Part shown: piece after piece, positions 27,651 to 36,707 of the stretch
Layout of the letters: every line of letters begins with the position of its first letter
Position numbering within the stretch: position 1 is the stretch's first letter
Source: Prevotella fusca JCM 17724
Lineage (GTDB): Bacteria > Bacteroidota > Bacteroidia > Bacteroidales > Bacteroidaceae
Assembly: GCF_001262015.1 (NCBI RefSeq)
Contig: NZ_CP012074.1
Location: forward strand, 578,501-642,500
Length of the DNA: 64,000 nucleotides
Reading direction: 5' to 3'
The notes under the pieces: model-generated
Seen by the model: only the letters and a program-made list of their open reading frames with translations
Database searches by the model: none
Told to the model about the DNA's origin: nothing
Made by a program: the position numbers and the translations under genes

Positions 27651-28691
27651 TTATTTGTTCTTTTTCAATTCTTCAATTTCTTTCTGCAATGCGTTCAACT
27701 GCTTGTACATCTCGGGCAGACGCTGGAAAATAGCCTGTGACTTGAAGTAAGGCCGCTGTTCCATCGGTGGAGTACCGATGAGCTGCTGGTTGCTCTTCAG
27801 ACTGCCAGGCACACCTGACTGTGCGCCGAGGAATACCTTGTCACCGATGGTTATATGTCCGGCAATACCGACCTGGCCGCCGAACATGCACCACTGTCCC
27901 ACCTTGGTTGAGCCGGCAATGCCCACCTGTGCTGACATGACAGTGTTCTCGCCGATGTCGTTGTTATGCGCAATCTGTACGAGGTTGTCGAGTTTCACAC
28001 CCTTACGAAGGTATGTGCTGCCCATTGTTGAACGGTCAATGCAGGTGTTGGCACCAATTTCTACGTTGTCCTCAATGGTAACGATGCCAATCTGTGGTAT
28101 CTTGTCATAGCTGTTAGTCTCTGGGTTTGGTGCAAAGCCGAAGCCGTCAGCACCGACAACACAGCCCGAATGAAGGATGACATTATTGCCAATCCTGCAG
28201 CCATGATAGATGCTGGCATTAGGGTAGACGATACAGTTGGTTCCCAACTGTGCGCCGTCCATGATTGTTGCATGGGGATAGACCTGGCAGCCGTCACCCA
28301 ATGTAACTCCGTCACCGATATATGCAAATGCACCGATATAGACATCCTTGCCGATTGTAGCTTTGGATGATACGAATGCAAGTGAGTCAATACCCTGTCT
28401 TTTCGGCTTCATGCTTTCATAGAGCTGCAGCAGCTTTGCCACGCAGTCTCTTGCATTCTTGACGCGGATAAGGGTAGGCTTCGCATCCTTTTCCAGCTGG
28501 ATGTCCTCATCTACAAGGACGATTGAAGATTCGGTTTCGTATAGATAATGTGTATATTTTGGGTTTGCAAGGAAGGAGATAGCTCCTTTCTTACCTTCTT
28601 CGATTTTGGCGAAAGTGTTAATGGTAACGTTCTCATCACCTTCAACACGACCTTGTATGAATTGCGAGATTTGTTTCGCAGAGAATTCCAT
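27651..28691 (-). CDS. lpxD: UDP-3-O-(3-hydroxyacyl)glucosamine N-acyltransferase
   Basis: Third step of lipid A synthesis: N-acylates the product of LpxC. The 346-residue protein has an N-terminal uridine-binding domain ([21 protein letters not shown], about 31-51), a long left-handed beta-helix of hexapeptide repeats (about 105-300) with the catalytic His in [15 protein letters not shown] (about 240), and a charged C-terminal helix ([12 protein letters not shown]). First gene of the lpx cluster, with a -7 element 32 bp upstream; the HD gene lies before it on the same strand, 50 bp away. Confidence 0.95.
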   Translation of the reverse strand: MEFSAKQISQFIQGRVEGDENVTINTFAKIEEGKKGAISFLANPKYTHYLYETESSIVLVDEDIQLEKDAKPTLIRVKNARDCVAKLLQLYESMKPKRQGIDSLAFVSSKATIGKDVYIGAFAYIGDGVTLGDGCQVYPHATIMDGAQLGTNCIVYPNASIYHGCRIGNNVILHSGCVVGADGFGFAPNPETNSYDKIPQIGIVTIEDNVEIGANTCIDRSTMGSTYLRKGVKLDNLVQIAHNNDIGENTVMSAQVGIAGSTKVGQWCMFGGQVGIAGHITIGDKVFLGAQSGVPGSLKSNQQLIGTPPMEQRPYFKSQAIFQRLPEMYKQLNALQKEIEELKKNK

Positions 28692-28722
28692 TTATATAGC
28701 CTTTTGTTGATTATTAGTTGTG

Positions 28723-28730
28723 CAAAGATA
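28723..28730 (-). promoter_or_regulatory. -7 element of the lpx cluster
   Basis: TATCTTTG on the minus strand, 32 bp before the lpxD ATG, in the 50-bp gap after the HD gene. The -33 position has no TTTG. Confidence 0.5.
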
Positions 28731-28741
28731 GGGAATTTTTA

Positions 28742-29962
28742 TTAGAAACGTTGATAACAGAGGTAATATTTGCATATTTTTTTAGAGAGCAGTTCAATGT
28801 TCAGAATCTCTGAGGCTTCGGTTATGTCTTTCAATGTTCCGTCTTTGTAGAGGATGCTGATGTGGTCGTCGAAAGGATTATACATGTCTTTCTGTACACG
28901 GTTGACTCCCATGAGGTAATCGCAGTCGGCAATATCCACCTTGTGTCGGTCGGATATCTGTTCCTTGAGCAGTGTGATTTCCTCAGCTGTAGGTTCCTCT
29001 TCTCTTACTTCTACTTTGAAGAGTTTTCTGTTGATAATATTTGACGATAAGAGAGCGAGGATCCTGTCCTCATGATGCTGCCACACCTTCAAGGCACTCC
29101 ATATATCGTTGTCGTCCAGCGCAATATAGTTATCCAGTGCTTCGGAGTGTGACTGGAACGAACGGGCTGTTATGTCCTCATACAGGAAGTAGCGGAGAGC
29201 AGGAGAAGCGAAAAGCTCAACGCCTTGTTTTGCCAGTTGCTTGGCACGGCGCAGGGTATTGATAAGAATGTTCTCACAGCCCACAGTGGTCTTGTGCAGG
29301 TAAACCTGCCAATACATCAAACGTCGGGAAGTGAGATAATTCTCTATAGAATAGATGCCATTCGATTCTACGACCAGCGTGTCGTCCACCACGTTGAGCA
29401 TCTTGATGATACGTGCCGAACCGATGTTCCCCTCAGTCACACCTGTGAAGAAACTGTCACGGCGCAAATAGTCAAGCCTGTCCATGTCAAGCTGGCTGGA
29501 AATCAGTTGATGGAGGAAAGACTTGGGATATTCATTCTTGAAGATGCTGATGGCAAGGTTCAGCGCACCGTGCATCTCCTGGTTGATACGGTCCATCATC
29601 AACAGCGATATTTCTTCGTGTGTAATACCGCTGATGAGCGTATTCTCCAGTACATGAGAGAACGGACCGTGCCCGATGTCGTGCATGAGTATGGCTGCCT
29701 GCACAGCCTCTGCCTCACTGTCAAAGACAAAAACTCCTTTTTGTTGCAGCGATACAAGTGCCTCGCTCATGAGATGGAATGTGCCTAACGAGTGTTGGAA
29801 GCGGGTGTGTTGTGCGCCCGGATAAACCTCCTGTGTCAGTCCTAACTGTTTGATGCGTGTCAGTCGTTGCATGAGCGGGTGGCGCACAATGTCAAGTAAC
29901 AATCCACGTGGCATCTTGATAAACCCGAAAACCGGGTCGTTGATTATCTTTGAGTCGGTCAT
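28742..29962 (-). CDS. HD-domain phosphohydrolase (dGTPase/SAMHD-like)
   Basis: A 406-residue metal-dependent phosphohydrolase. The HD residues are visible: His in QHTRFQHSLGTFHLM (about 50-64), HD in LMHDIGHGPFSHVLE (about 93-107) and a distal Asp in QLDMDRLDYLRRDSFFTG (about 157-174). This order and the FQHSLGT/HDIGHGPFSH motifs match the family of dNTP triphosphohydrolase-like proteins (YdhJ/SAMHD1-type), which remove triphosphate from dNTPs. The true substrate is unproven. It has a full consensus promoter. Confidence 0.87.
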   Translation of the reverse strand: MTDSKIINDPVFGFIKMPRGLLLDIVRHPLMQRLTRIKQLGLTQEVYPGAQHTRFQHSLGTFHLMSEALVSLQQKGVFVFDSEAEAVQAAILMHDIGHGPFSHVLENTLISGITHEEISLLMMDRINQEMHGALNLAISIFKNEYPKSFLHQLISSQLDMDRLDYLRRDSFFTGVTEGNIGSARIIKMLNVVDDTLVVESNGIYSIENYLTSRRLMYWQVYLHKTTVGCENILINTLRRAKQLAKQGVELFASPALRYFLYEDITARSFQSHSEALDNYIALDDNDIWSALKVWQHHEDRILALLSSNIINRKLFKVEVREEEPTAEEITLLKEQISDRHKVDIADCDYLMGVNRVQKDMYNPFDDHISILYKDGTLKDITEASEILNIELLSKKICKYYLCYQRF

Positions 29963-29997
29963 TTTGCCTGTATTATCTTCTTTTTATCATTACTTTG

Positions 29998-30029
29998 CAA
30001 AGATAGCACATAATAACGTAACGGACAAA
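29998..30029 (-). promoter_or_regulatory. Promoter of the HD phosphohydrolase gene
   Basis: On the minus strand TTTG (30026-30029), 20 bp, TATCTTTG (29998-30005). Full consensus; 36 bp before the ATG. Confidence 0.78.
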
Positions 30030-30166
30030 CTTACGCTATTATTTCGGGCGGAAAGCACAGGCTTTCGTTATGTTTTATAGTTTGTCAGTCTTCCCGTCTT
30101 CTACAAACAACTTATTCCCATATCAACCAATGTTTGTAAACTATTTTCATACAGTTCAAAACCAAT

Positions 30167-30547
30167 ACATGGTCTTTTGGCTTCTAAAAGACGCCCAATT
30201 GGCTTGCAATAGATGCCCTTTTGAGGTCTAACTGACGCCCTTTTGAAGTCCAATTAAGCACCTTTTCTTGCGCTACTTTATAACCAACTGATTTACTGTT
30301 GGTTGCAAACTTGCTTTTTACACGTATTTTTGCCTTTATCCGTAGGTATTTTACCCGGAATTATGTCATGATTTTTCAATCTGTCGTCTGTCTTTTCAAA
30401 GTATTGACATGAAAAGGTTTTCTGCATCGGAGGATGATAATAAAGTAGGTAGCCAAGACCGTCTTGGCTATGTTTTTATTTAATAAATAACTTCGGTTCA
30501 TCCGTTAAAGCCATACGAAAAGTGTCCACGCATTTAACGGAAGAACC
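30167..30547 (+). repeat. Family B long copy 1 (381 bp)
   Basis: It opens with a 22-bp array (units at 30193, 30215, 30237 and 30259, two with GCCCTTTTGA), then unique sequence, then a perfect 9-bp hairpin AGCCAAGAC/GTCTTGGCT followed by ATGTTTTTATTT, and ends in a 15-bp inverted repeat (GGTTCATCCGTTAAA with one mismatch) over 30495-30547. Near-identical to 62190-62571 on the other strand. Further weak 22-bp units may follow at 30590-30630. Confidence 0.87.
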
Positions 30548-30740
30548 ATAATTAGGCTGTAACTAAGAACTAATTGAACCGCAATTAAGGCTTGATTGGG
30601 ATGTAAACAGGCATTAATAGTTTTACACGTAAGGGATTTGTTTTTAAAAAACATGTTCATTTTTGATTCCATAATCTTTCCCTGTATTACTGTGATTGTG
30701 CTGTGTTTTTTTATGATAGGAGGAACTAAAGAGTGTATGT

Positions 30741-30829
30741 TAAATAAAAAAGCGATGACCTTCGCAGGTGATCGCTCTTAATTCAATAGGTATTAGCCTT
30801 TAAAGGTAAAAGATTGTTTTCAGGATAAC
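30741..30829 (-). ncRNA. Candidate orphan small RNA, about 89 nt
   Basis: On the minus strand a full consensus promoter (30835-30866) is followed, about 50 bases after the expected start, by a hairpin of 11 bp with one mismatch (30751-30761 with 30766-30776, loop TCGC) and a run of T (30745-30750). No reading frame of useful size lies inside, no gene follows on the same strand for 780 bp, and none precedes it. The 5' half is A/U-rich and mostly single-stranded. I recognise no known RNA family. Confidence 0.55.
30745..30776 (-). terminator. Terminator of the candidate small RNA
   Basis: Stem AGCGATCACCT/AGGTCATCGCT (one mismatch) with a 4-base loop, then TTTTTTATTT on the minus strand. The + side of the hairpin lacks a T-run. 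Confidence 0.7.
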
Positions 30830-30834
30830 AGTTA

Positions 30835-30866
30835 CAAAGATATGTCATTTTCCTTTACCATGCAAA
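30835..30866 (-). promoter_or_regulatory. Consensus promoter with no gene behind it
   Basis: TTTG (30863-30866), 20 bp, TATCTTTG (30835-30842), minus strand. Same quality as the tRNA and SRP promoters of this window. Confidence 0.7.
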
Positions 30867-30972
30867 CTTTTTGTTTATTTTTTTGCACTTCATGATAATG
30901 TGTACGAACACATCATGAAAGGAATTGTTCGATATGTGTTTTTGGAACCAATTTTAATACTTTCCAATAGAA

Positions 30973-31004
30973 TTTCTGTTATTCGCAGAATATAATTACC
31001 TTTG
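30973..31004 (+). promoter_or_regulatory. Promoter of the sialate O-acetylesterase gene
   Basis: TTTC (30973-30976, 3 of 4), 20 bp, TACCTTTG (30997-31004); the leader is about 58 bases. Confidence 0.65.
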
Positions 31005-31068
31005 CATAGCTCTTATGAGTGAATTACCTTTCAATTAAAAAGCTATATCTTCAGTTACTATATTATTA

Positions 31069-33150
31069 ATGAATATGAAGAAAAGAACAATCGTCTTGTT
31101 TGGACTACTTTTGATGGTGCTTACAGTTGTTGCTGGCGGCAGAATCAAGGTGGCATGTGTGGGAAACAGTGTGACATGGGGCATGACAATTACTGACAGG
31201 GAGAAGTATTGCTACCCGTCACAGTTACAACAGATGTTAGGAGAAGGGTATGAGGTGAGAAATTTCGGACACTCCGGTACTACTTTGCTTTGTCGTGGAC
31301 ATCGCCCTTATGTGAATCAGAAAGAGTATAAGGAGGCGTTGGATTTCAAGGCAGACCTTGTTGTTATTCATCTCGGACTCAATGATACTGACCCACGTAA
31401 CTGGCCAGAACACAGTGAGGAGTTCAATACAGATTATATCAGTTTGATTGACAGCTTCCGGCAGGCAAATCCTAAGGCAAAGATTTGGATATGCCTTATG
31501 ACGCCTATTTTTGACCGTCATCCTCGTTTTGAGAGTGGTACACGTGACTGGCATGAGCAGATTCAGAAGCATATACGTCAGGTAGCTAAGGCGGCACGGC
31601 TTCCATTGATTGATTTGAATACGCCTTTGTACAGTCGTCCTGACCTTCTTGCTGATGCAATTCATCCGAATGCTGAGGGCGCAAAGATTATCGCCGAGAC
31701 TGTGTATGGAGCCTTGACCGGCAACTATGGTGGTCTTGCTCTTTCTCCACTTTATACGGATGGCATGGTTGTTCAGCGCAGCAAGCCTGTTATCTTCCGA
31801 GGCAAAGCAAATACAGGTGAGACTGTCAGGGTGAATTTCAACGGTCGTACACTCTCAGCCATAGCTGATGGGGCAGGGAAGTGGAGAGTTTCTTTCCCGG
31901 CAGAAAAGGCAGGTGGACCTTATCATGCAGTGATAAGTACGAAGAAAGAGAAACTTACAATTAAGGATATATATGTTGGTGAGGTGTGGCTTTGTTCGGG
32001 ACAATCGAATATGGAATTGCCTGTGAACGCTGTACAGAGCAGAAAACAGGACTTGGACGAAGCTGACAGACAGACTCGCCTGCATCTGTTTAATATGTCT
32101 GCCATCTATCCAACAAATGCCGTTGCATGGTCGGCTGCAGCCTGTGACTCAGTAAATCGTCATCAGTACCTTCGTGTCGGACCATGGCGCAACTGCTCCC
32201 GTGAGTCATTGAGCGGCTTCTCAGCCGTTGCTTATCACTTTGGTAAGAAGTTGGCTGACAGTCTGCAGGTACCTGTGGGCATCATTTGTAATGCTGTTGG
32301 CGGAACGACTACGGAGTCGTGGATTGACCGTAGGACGTTAGAACAGCGTATGCCTGCTATCCTCCGCGACTGGTATCATGGTGATTTCGGTATGAAATGG
32401 GCACGAGAGAGGGCGTTGCAGAATGTCAGTGTGAGCAAAAATCCGCTGCAGCGTCATCCCTATGCACCAGCTTATATGTTTGAGGCAGGTATGCTTCCTT
32501 TGAAGGGTTATGATGTCAAAGGCGTTGTATGGTATCAAGGTGAATCCAATGCGCACAATATGGAATTACATGAACGGTTATTCCCCATGTTGCAGAAGAG
32601 CTGGCGCAGGTTCTTCCACAATCCGGAACTGCCGTTCTATTTCGTACAGCTTTCAAGTTTGAATCGTCCGTCATGGCCACGTTTCCGTGACTCTCAACGT
32701 CGTATGGCATCAACACTGCGTAATACATGGATGGCTGTGACAACGGATGTAGGTGACTCCCTGGACGTACATTATACGAACAAGAAGCCTGTTGGTGAGC
32801 GGCTTGGTTTGCAGGCATTGCATCATAGTTATGATTACAAGATTGAGTCTGAGGGACCTGTCTGTCATTCGGTGTCGGTGAAGGACAATGGTCTTGAACT
32901 TCAGTTCACCCATGCTCAATCGCTGTCTGCCAATGGCAGCCGTCTTGTTGGCTTTGAAGTAGCAGGTGCTGATGGTATCTACTTTCCTGCTGAGGCACAG
33001 ATAACATCGTCAAACACACTCCTTGTCAGGTCTTCCTCTGTTACACGTCCTCTCTATGTCCGTTATGGCTGGCAACCCTTCACACGTGCCAATCTTGTGA
33101 ATGAAGCGGGACTGCCATGTAGTACATTCCAATGGAAGGTTAGGAAGTGA
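31069..33150 (+). CDS. Secreted two-domain esterase: SGNH hydrolase plus sialate O-acetylesterase
   Basis: A 693-residue protein with a signal peptide (hydrophobic IVLFGLLLMVLTVVAGG). Domain 1 (about 25-225) is a GDSL/SGNH lipase-like fold: Ser in CVGNSVTWGM, VIHLGLNDTDPRNW, and Asp-His in DAIHPNAEGAKII. After a beta-sandwich linker (about 230-300), domain 2 (about 305-690) is a 9-O-acetyl sialate esterase: Ser in WLCSGQSNMELP, GVWYQGESNAHN. The family removes O-acetyl groups from sialic acids or from plant xylan and pectin side chains, and works outside the cytoplasm. A host-glycan role is likely in an oral species but is inference. Single gene with its own promoter and terminator. Confidence 0.88.
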   Translation: MNMKKRTIVLFGLLLMVLTVVAGGRIKVACVGNSVTWGMTITDREKYCYPSQLQQMLGEGYEVRNFGHSGTTLLCRGHRPYVNQKEYKEALDFKADLVVIHLGLNDTDPRNWPEHSEEFNTDYISLIDSFRQANPKAKIWICLMTPIFDRHPRFESGTRDWHEQIQKHIRQVAKAARLPLIDLNTPLYSRPDLLADAIHPNAEGAKIIAETVYGALTGNYGGLALSPLYTDGMVVQRSKPVIFRGKANTGETVRVNFNGRTLSAIADGAGKWRVSFPAEKAGGPYHAVISTKKEKLTIKDIYVGEVWLCSGQSNMELPVNAVQSRKQDLDEADRQTRLHLFNMSAIYPTNAVAWSAAACDSVNRHQYLRVGPWRNCSRESLSGFSAVAYHFGKKLADSLQVPVGIICNAVGGTTTESWIDRRTLEQRMPAILRDWYHGDFGMKWARERALQNVSVSKNPLQRHPYAPAYMFEAGMLPLKGYDVKGVVWYQGESNAHNMELHERLFPMLQKSWRRFFHNPELPFYFVQLSSLNRPSWPRFRDSQRRMASTLRNTWMAVTTDVGDSLDVHYTNKKPVGERLGLQALHHSYDYKIESEGPVCHSVSVKDNGLELQFTHAQSLSANGSRLVGFEVAGADGIYFPAEAQITSSNTLLVRSSSVTRPLYVRYGWQPFTRANLVNEAGLPCSTFQWKVRK

Positions 33151-33192
33151 ACGTTTTAAGTAGTATTTCTCCTTTGTGAATAAAAGGATAAT

Positions 33193-33230
33193 ACAAAGCC
33201 AGACTGGGTTGCAGTCTGGCTTTGTTGTTT
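33193..33230 (+). terminator. Terminator of the esterase gene
   Basis: ACAAAGCCAGACT pairs with AGTCTGGCTTTGT around GGGTTGC, then TGTTT. Confidence 0.85.
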
Positions 33231-33287
33231 ATGAAGACGGACTAAATAATGTATTCCTCTGTATTCTATAATTATAAAGTTGGTAGC

Positions 33288-33552
33288 TGTCCGATAAAAC
33301 TTAAGCAATTTGTGTTCTAATGTGGAATCTCTTTTAAACAGATAGCTTTGTGTTGTCTTTAGAAAAGTAGGTCAACTAATCAAAAAAGTCTTGTTTGCTT
33401 TCGGTAGTACAACTCTTTTCTAACAACAAGTTACTTACATTCCGACAATATATTGTAAGGTGTTTTGCACTCAACACCACTGGTGTTTACCAACACCACC
33501 ACGTGTGTTGGGCAGCAGCACGTCAGCTAAAGATGAGCAAAGAGGTTCATTA
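33288..33552 (+). repeat. Family A dispersed repeat, copy 3
   Basis: Starts TGTCCGATAAAACTTAAGC and keeps GGTAGTACAACTCTTTTCTAA, then a CACC array with 22-bp spacing (units starting at CACCACTGGTG and CACCACGTG). It lies between two convergent genes. Last copy on the + strand in this window. Confidence 0.87.
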
Positions 33553-33558
33553 TAAACA

Positions 33559-34122
33559 TTATAATATACATTGTAATATACTAATACATTCATCCACTTT
33601 TATGTCAGTCTCTTCGGTCGGAATACTTGGAAGAAATTGGAAAGGGAAACAGATACCGAGCTTATAGGCATTGGTGAGAAGAGGCAGAAAGCGGTCATAA
33701 TAACCTTTTCCACGACCAAGACGGTTACGTTGCGCATCAAAAGCCATGCCTGGGATGAGTGCGAAATCTATAGACGAAAAGTCGGTGAAGGCTTCACCGG
33801 TAGGTTCAAGAATTCCGTAAGTACTTGTCTCAAATGCTTCTGAGCCATGATAGAGGCGGAGTTCCATCTCAGTATCACTGATGACAACGGGAAGTAGAAC
33901 TGTTTTCCCATCGGTATGGAGCTGCTGGATAAGGTCGTGTGTATAGACCTCATCAGGCAGAGAATTATATAGAAGAACTGTCTTGGATTCCTTCAGACGC
34001 GGGTGGCCCAGGACATGCTCAATAATCGGACGGGACTGCTCTATCAGCTCTTCCGTAGAAAACTTTTTTTTACGTGCTCTCACCTCTTTCCGTAGGGCTG
34101 CTTTATCAAACTGTTTCATCAA
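33559..34122 (-). CDS. 5-formyltetrahydrofolate cyclo-ligase
   Basis: A 187-residue enzyme that turns 5-formyl-THF into 5,10-methenyl-THF using ATP. Motifs: the basic N-terminal KAALRKEVRARKKKFS (residues 6-21), LYNSLPDEVYTHDLI (about 51-65), GKTVLLPVV and, near the C-terminus, the metal/nucleotide-binding LIPGMAFDAQRNRLGRGKGYYDRFL (about 121-146), the standard GxGxGYYDR signature. The start overlaps the stop of the S41 protease gene by 4 bp (ATGA), so both are on one mRNA with translational coupling. Family A copy 3 follows the stop. Confidence 0.93.
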   Translation of the reverse strand: MMKQFDKAALRKEVRARKKKFSTEELIEQSRPIIEHVLGHPRLKESKTVLLYNSLPDEVYTHDLIQQLHTDGKTVLLPVVISDTEMELRLYHGSEAFETSTYGILEPTGEAFTDFSSIDFALIPGMAFDAQRNRLGRGKGYYDRFLPLLTNAYKLGICFPFQFLPSIPTEETDIKVDECISILQCIL

Positions 34123-35795
34123 CGTCGGGGAGTTGTTTTATGTAAGGAGTCTGTCTGACGATGAGCCTTCTGTTGTGAATTAAGCAACAGGATAGAAGGG
34201 CTGCGGAAGACGTTTACAGCAGCCTTTATCGTAGTATCATCTCGGTTCACATATTCTATCCATGCCTGTTCGTCAAGAATGTTATATATGATGCGACTGT
34301 TAAGATAGTCTTGTAGGAGCGAGTGTGAACGCATAATCATGAGATTGCGCCGACGCAGTCCATTCTTTTCTGCAAAGTTGACGAAGTCACTCACAAGGTT
34401 CTGATGTTCCAGATAGTTAGCCAAAGGCAGCATCTTGCCAAAGCCACTGAGTTTCTTTCTGTTGCTGTCCGTATAATTAAAAGCATATTGGAGTATCAAT
34501 CCGCTCATTACCGCCTCCTTATAATAAGAGGTTACCTTTGAAGTGTCTTCAGGAACGAATGTGTCAGGTGTAATACCACCACCACCATAGACGATACGTC
34601 CATTCTGTGTATGATAGGCTGGGCCTTCGTGTTTGATGCTATCCTGTGAGAAGAATTCACCATGCTGGTAACGTGTGAGAATATCTTTCTCATAATCAGC
34701 ATTGTCACCAGGTTTGAACGGCTTTTGTATGCAGCGCCCCGATGGAGTGTAATAACGTGCGATAGTCAGTCTTATCAAGCTGCCATCATTAAACTGTATC
34801 TGTTGTTGTACCAGTCCTTTACCAAAGGAACGGCGTCCGACAATGACAGCTCGGTCATTGTCCTGCATAGCACCTGCAAAGATTTCTGCAGCCGAAGCTG
34901 AGCCCTCATTGATAAGTACTACCATTGGAATATGCTGGTAGCTACCTTTGCCATCGCTACGGTAGTCAATACGAGGGCTCTTTCTTCCCTGCGTGTAAAC
35001 AATAAGGCGATTCTTGGGCAGGAACTCATTTGACATCTGCACAGCCGACTCCAAGATGCCTCCACCATTATCTCGAAGGTCAATAACTAAATGATCAGCT
35101 CCCTGGATGTTCAGTGTCTGTAAAGCTGCAAGCATTTCAGCATATGTACGTTCGCCAAAACTCTTGATGCGGATATAACCTGTAGAGTCGTTGAGCATAT
35201 AAGTTGCAGAAACACTCTTCACCGCAATGTCGCCACGTGTTACGGTGAACATCTTTACACCTTTCTCACCATACCGTTTAACACCTATCTTTACCTTTGA
35301 GTCTTTCGGTCCTTTAAGACGGTGCATAGCCTCCTCGTTGGTTACCTCTTTACCCACAAACGCTTTACCGTTAACACTCACTACCTTGTCACCTGCCAAC
35401 AGTCCTGCCTTGTCAGCAGGTCCGTCCTTGATGACATTCTGTATTCGTAACGTATCCTGTCGGATATTGAATTCTATTCCCACACCAGAGAAAGAACCCT
35501 TCAAATCGTCTGTAGCCAACTGCACATCCTTTGCACTGATATAGACTGAATGTGGATCAAGTTCTGATAGAATCTCTGGGATAGCCTTGTCTACAAGCTC
35601 GTCTATATTGACTGAATCGACATACTGATCGTCAATAATATGTAGCAGATTGCTCAGCCGACTGCTACCGCTATTGATGATATTCAGTCGGTTACCAGAG
35701 AAATGATTGGCATAGAAAGTACCAATAAGAATACCGATGACAACACAAAGTGCCATCAGCAGTGGCATGAAACGGTTATTCTTGTTTTGATTCAT
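34119..35795 (-). CDS. S41-family C-terminal processing peptidase
   Basis: A 558-residue periplasmic serine protease with one N-terminal membrane anchor (MPLLMALCVVIGILIGTFYA, about 10-29). A PDZ domain (about 90-190; GVGIEFNIRQDTLRIQNV, GLLAGDKVVSVNG) precedes the catalytic domain: LVIDLRDNGGGILESA, the nucleophile Ser in NEGSASAAEIFAGA (about 305) and the Lys in VGRRSFGKGLVQ (about 330). The family uses a Ser-Lys dyad and trims or degrades proteins with non-polar C-termini. A C-terminal region of about 150 residues follows. I chose the ATG at 35795 over the one at 35810. It overlaps the next gene by 4 bp. Confidence 0.92.
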   Translation of the reverse strand: MNQNKNNRFMPLLMALCVVIGILIGTFYANHFSGNRLNIINSGSSRLSNLLHIIDDQYVDSVNIDELVDKAIPEILSELDPHSVYISAKDVQLATDDLKGSFSGVGIEFNIRQDTLRIQNVIKDGPADKAGLLAGDKVVSVNGKAFVGKEVTNEEAMHRLKGPKDSKVKIGVKRYGEKGVKMFTVTRGDIAVKSVSATYMLNDSTGYIRIKSFGERTYAEMLAALQTLNIQGADHLVIDLRDNGGGILESAVQMSNEFLPKNRLIVYTQGRKSPRIDYRSDGKGSYQHIPMVVLINEGSASAAEIFAGAMQDNDRAVIVGRRSFGKGLVQQQIQFNDGSLIRLTIARYYTPSGRCIQKPFKPGDNADYEKDILTRYQHGEFFSQDSIKHEGPAYHTQNGRIVYGGGGITPDTFVPEDTSKVTSYYKEAVMSGLILQYAFNYTDSNRKKLSGFGKMLPLANYLEHQNLVSDFVNFAEKNGLRRRNLMIMRSHSLLQDYLNSRIIYNILDEQAWIEYVNRDDTTIKAAVNVFRSPSILLLNSQQKAHRQTDSLHKTTPRR

Positions 35796-36098
35796 AAAAG
35801 CCTCACCCACGCTCTCCCGTATAAGAAAGATGCATTGTCAGGGTGCTCGTTGATTTACTTGTTATACATTGTTCTATTATAAGGCTCGGTTCTAAAGAGG
35901 ATAAGTGAAAAGAGGAAATCTCAATAAGCCATGGAAGCCATAGGAGGCAAATAGGGTAAATTAGGTTAATGAAGTAAATTAAATTAATTCATCATATTCA
36001 GCAATTTAGTCTTGTCAGGCTTATATTTCCAATGCCAAATAACCCTCAATACTTAAAAGCCTACTGGCTAATTATATTCTTTTTCACTCAAGAAAGAC

Positions 36099-36584
36099 TC
36101 AACGGGTGCCGTCAAGACTCCTGTATTCCACTTCAATTCCTGCTCGTGTCAGCAGGTCTATACCATCTGTAAGGCGATACTTCTCGGCATAAACAACGCG
36201 ACGGATACCAGCCTGTATGATAAGTTTTGCACACTCAATGCAAGGCGATGCTGTTACATAAAGCGTTGACCCCTCACTGTTATTACCACTTCGGGCAAGT
36301 TTTGTGATAGCATTTGCTTCTGCATGAAGGACATAAGGTTTCGTTACGCCCGTCTCATCTTCACACACGTTCTCGAATCCACTTGGTGTTCCGTTGTAAC
36401 CATCGCTGATAATCATCTTGTCCTTCACTACCAATGCGCCCACCTGCCGGCGTTTGCAATAGGAATTCTCTGCCCAGATACGTGCCATACGAAGGTAACG
36501 ATAATCGACAGCAGTCTGTCCTCTCCCTTCTCTAATGGAAGCGGAAGATGTTACTGCTTGCTCAGTAATATGTTCGTTGTTCAT
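36099..36584 (-). CDS. dCMP deaminase family protein
   Basis: A 161-residue zinc-dependent deaminase. The catalytic zinc motif is complete: HAEANAITKLA (His and catalytic Glu, about 86-96) and ASPCIECAKLIIQAGI (two zinc Cys, about 112-127). The N-terminal MARIWAENSYCKRRQVGALVVKD and DGYNGTPSGFENVCED match deoxycytidylate deaminases (ComEB-type) that make dUMP from dCMP for thymidylate synthesis. The neighbours in the same direction are an S41 protease, 304 bp downstream, and an M3 peptidase, 123 bp upstream, so it may be cotranscribed with the latter. Confidence 0.92.
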   Translation of the reverse strand: MNNEHITEQAVTSSASIREGRGQTAVDYRYLRMARIWAENSYCKRRQVGALVVKDKMIISDGYNGTPSGFENVCEDETGVTKPYVLHAEANAITKLARSGNNSEGSTLYVTASPCIECAKLIIQAGIRRVVYAEKYRLTDGIDLLTRAGIEVEYRSLDGTR

Positions 36585-36707
36585 TATCTTTATAGGATTT
36601 TATAAGCGATGATAAACATGAATAAGCTACGATAGGGGAGAATTAGAGGGGAAAAGCCAGACTATAGCTAACAGCCACACCTTATCCCTTGGAGAGGTCC
36701 GAGGAAA

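Noticed and set aside
30596..30781. 61-codon + strand frame with a hydrophobic stretch
   Set aside because: It overlaps the terminator of the candidate small RNA, has no promoter, and may include weak repeat units.
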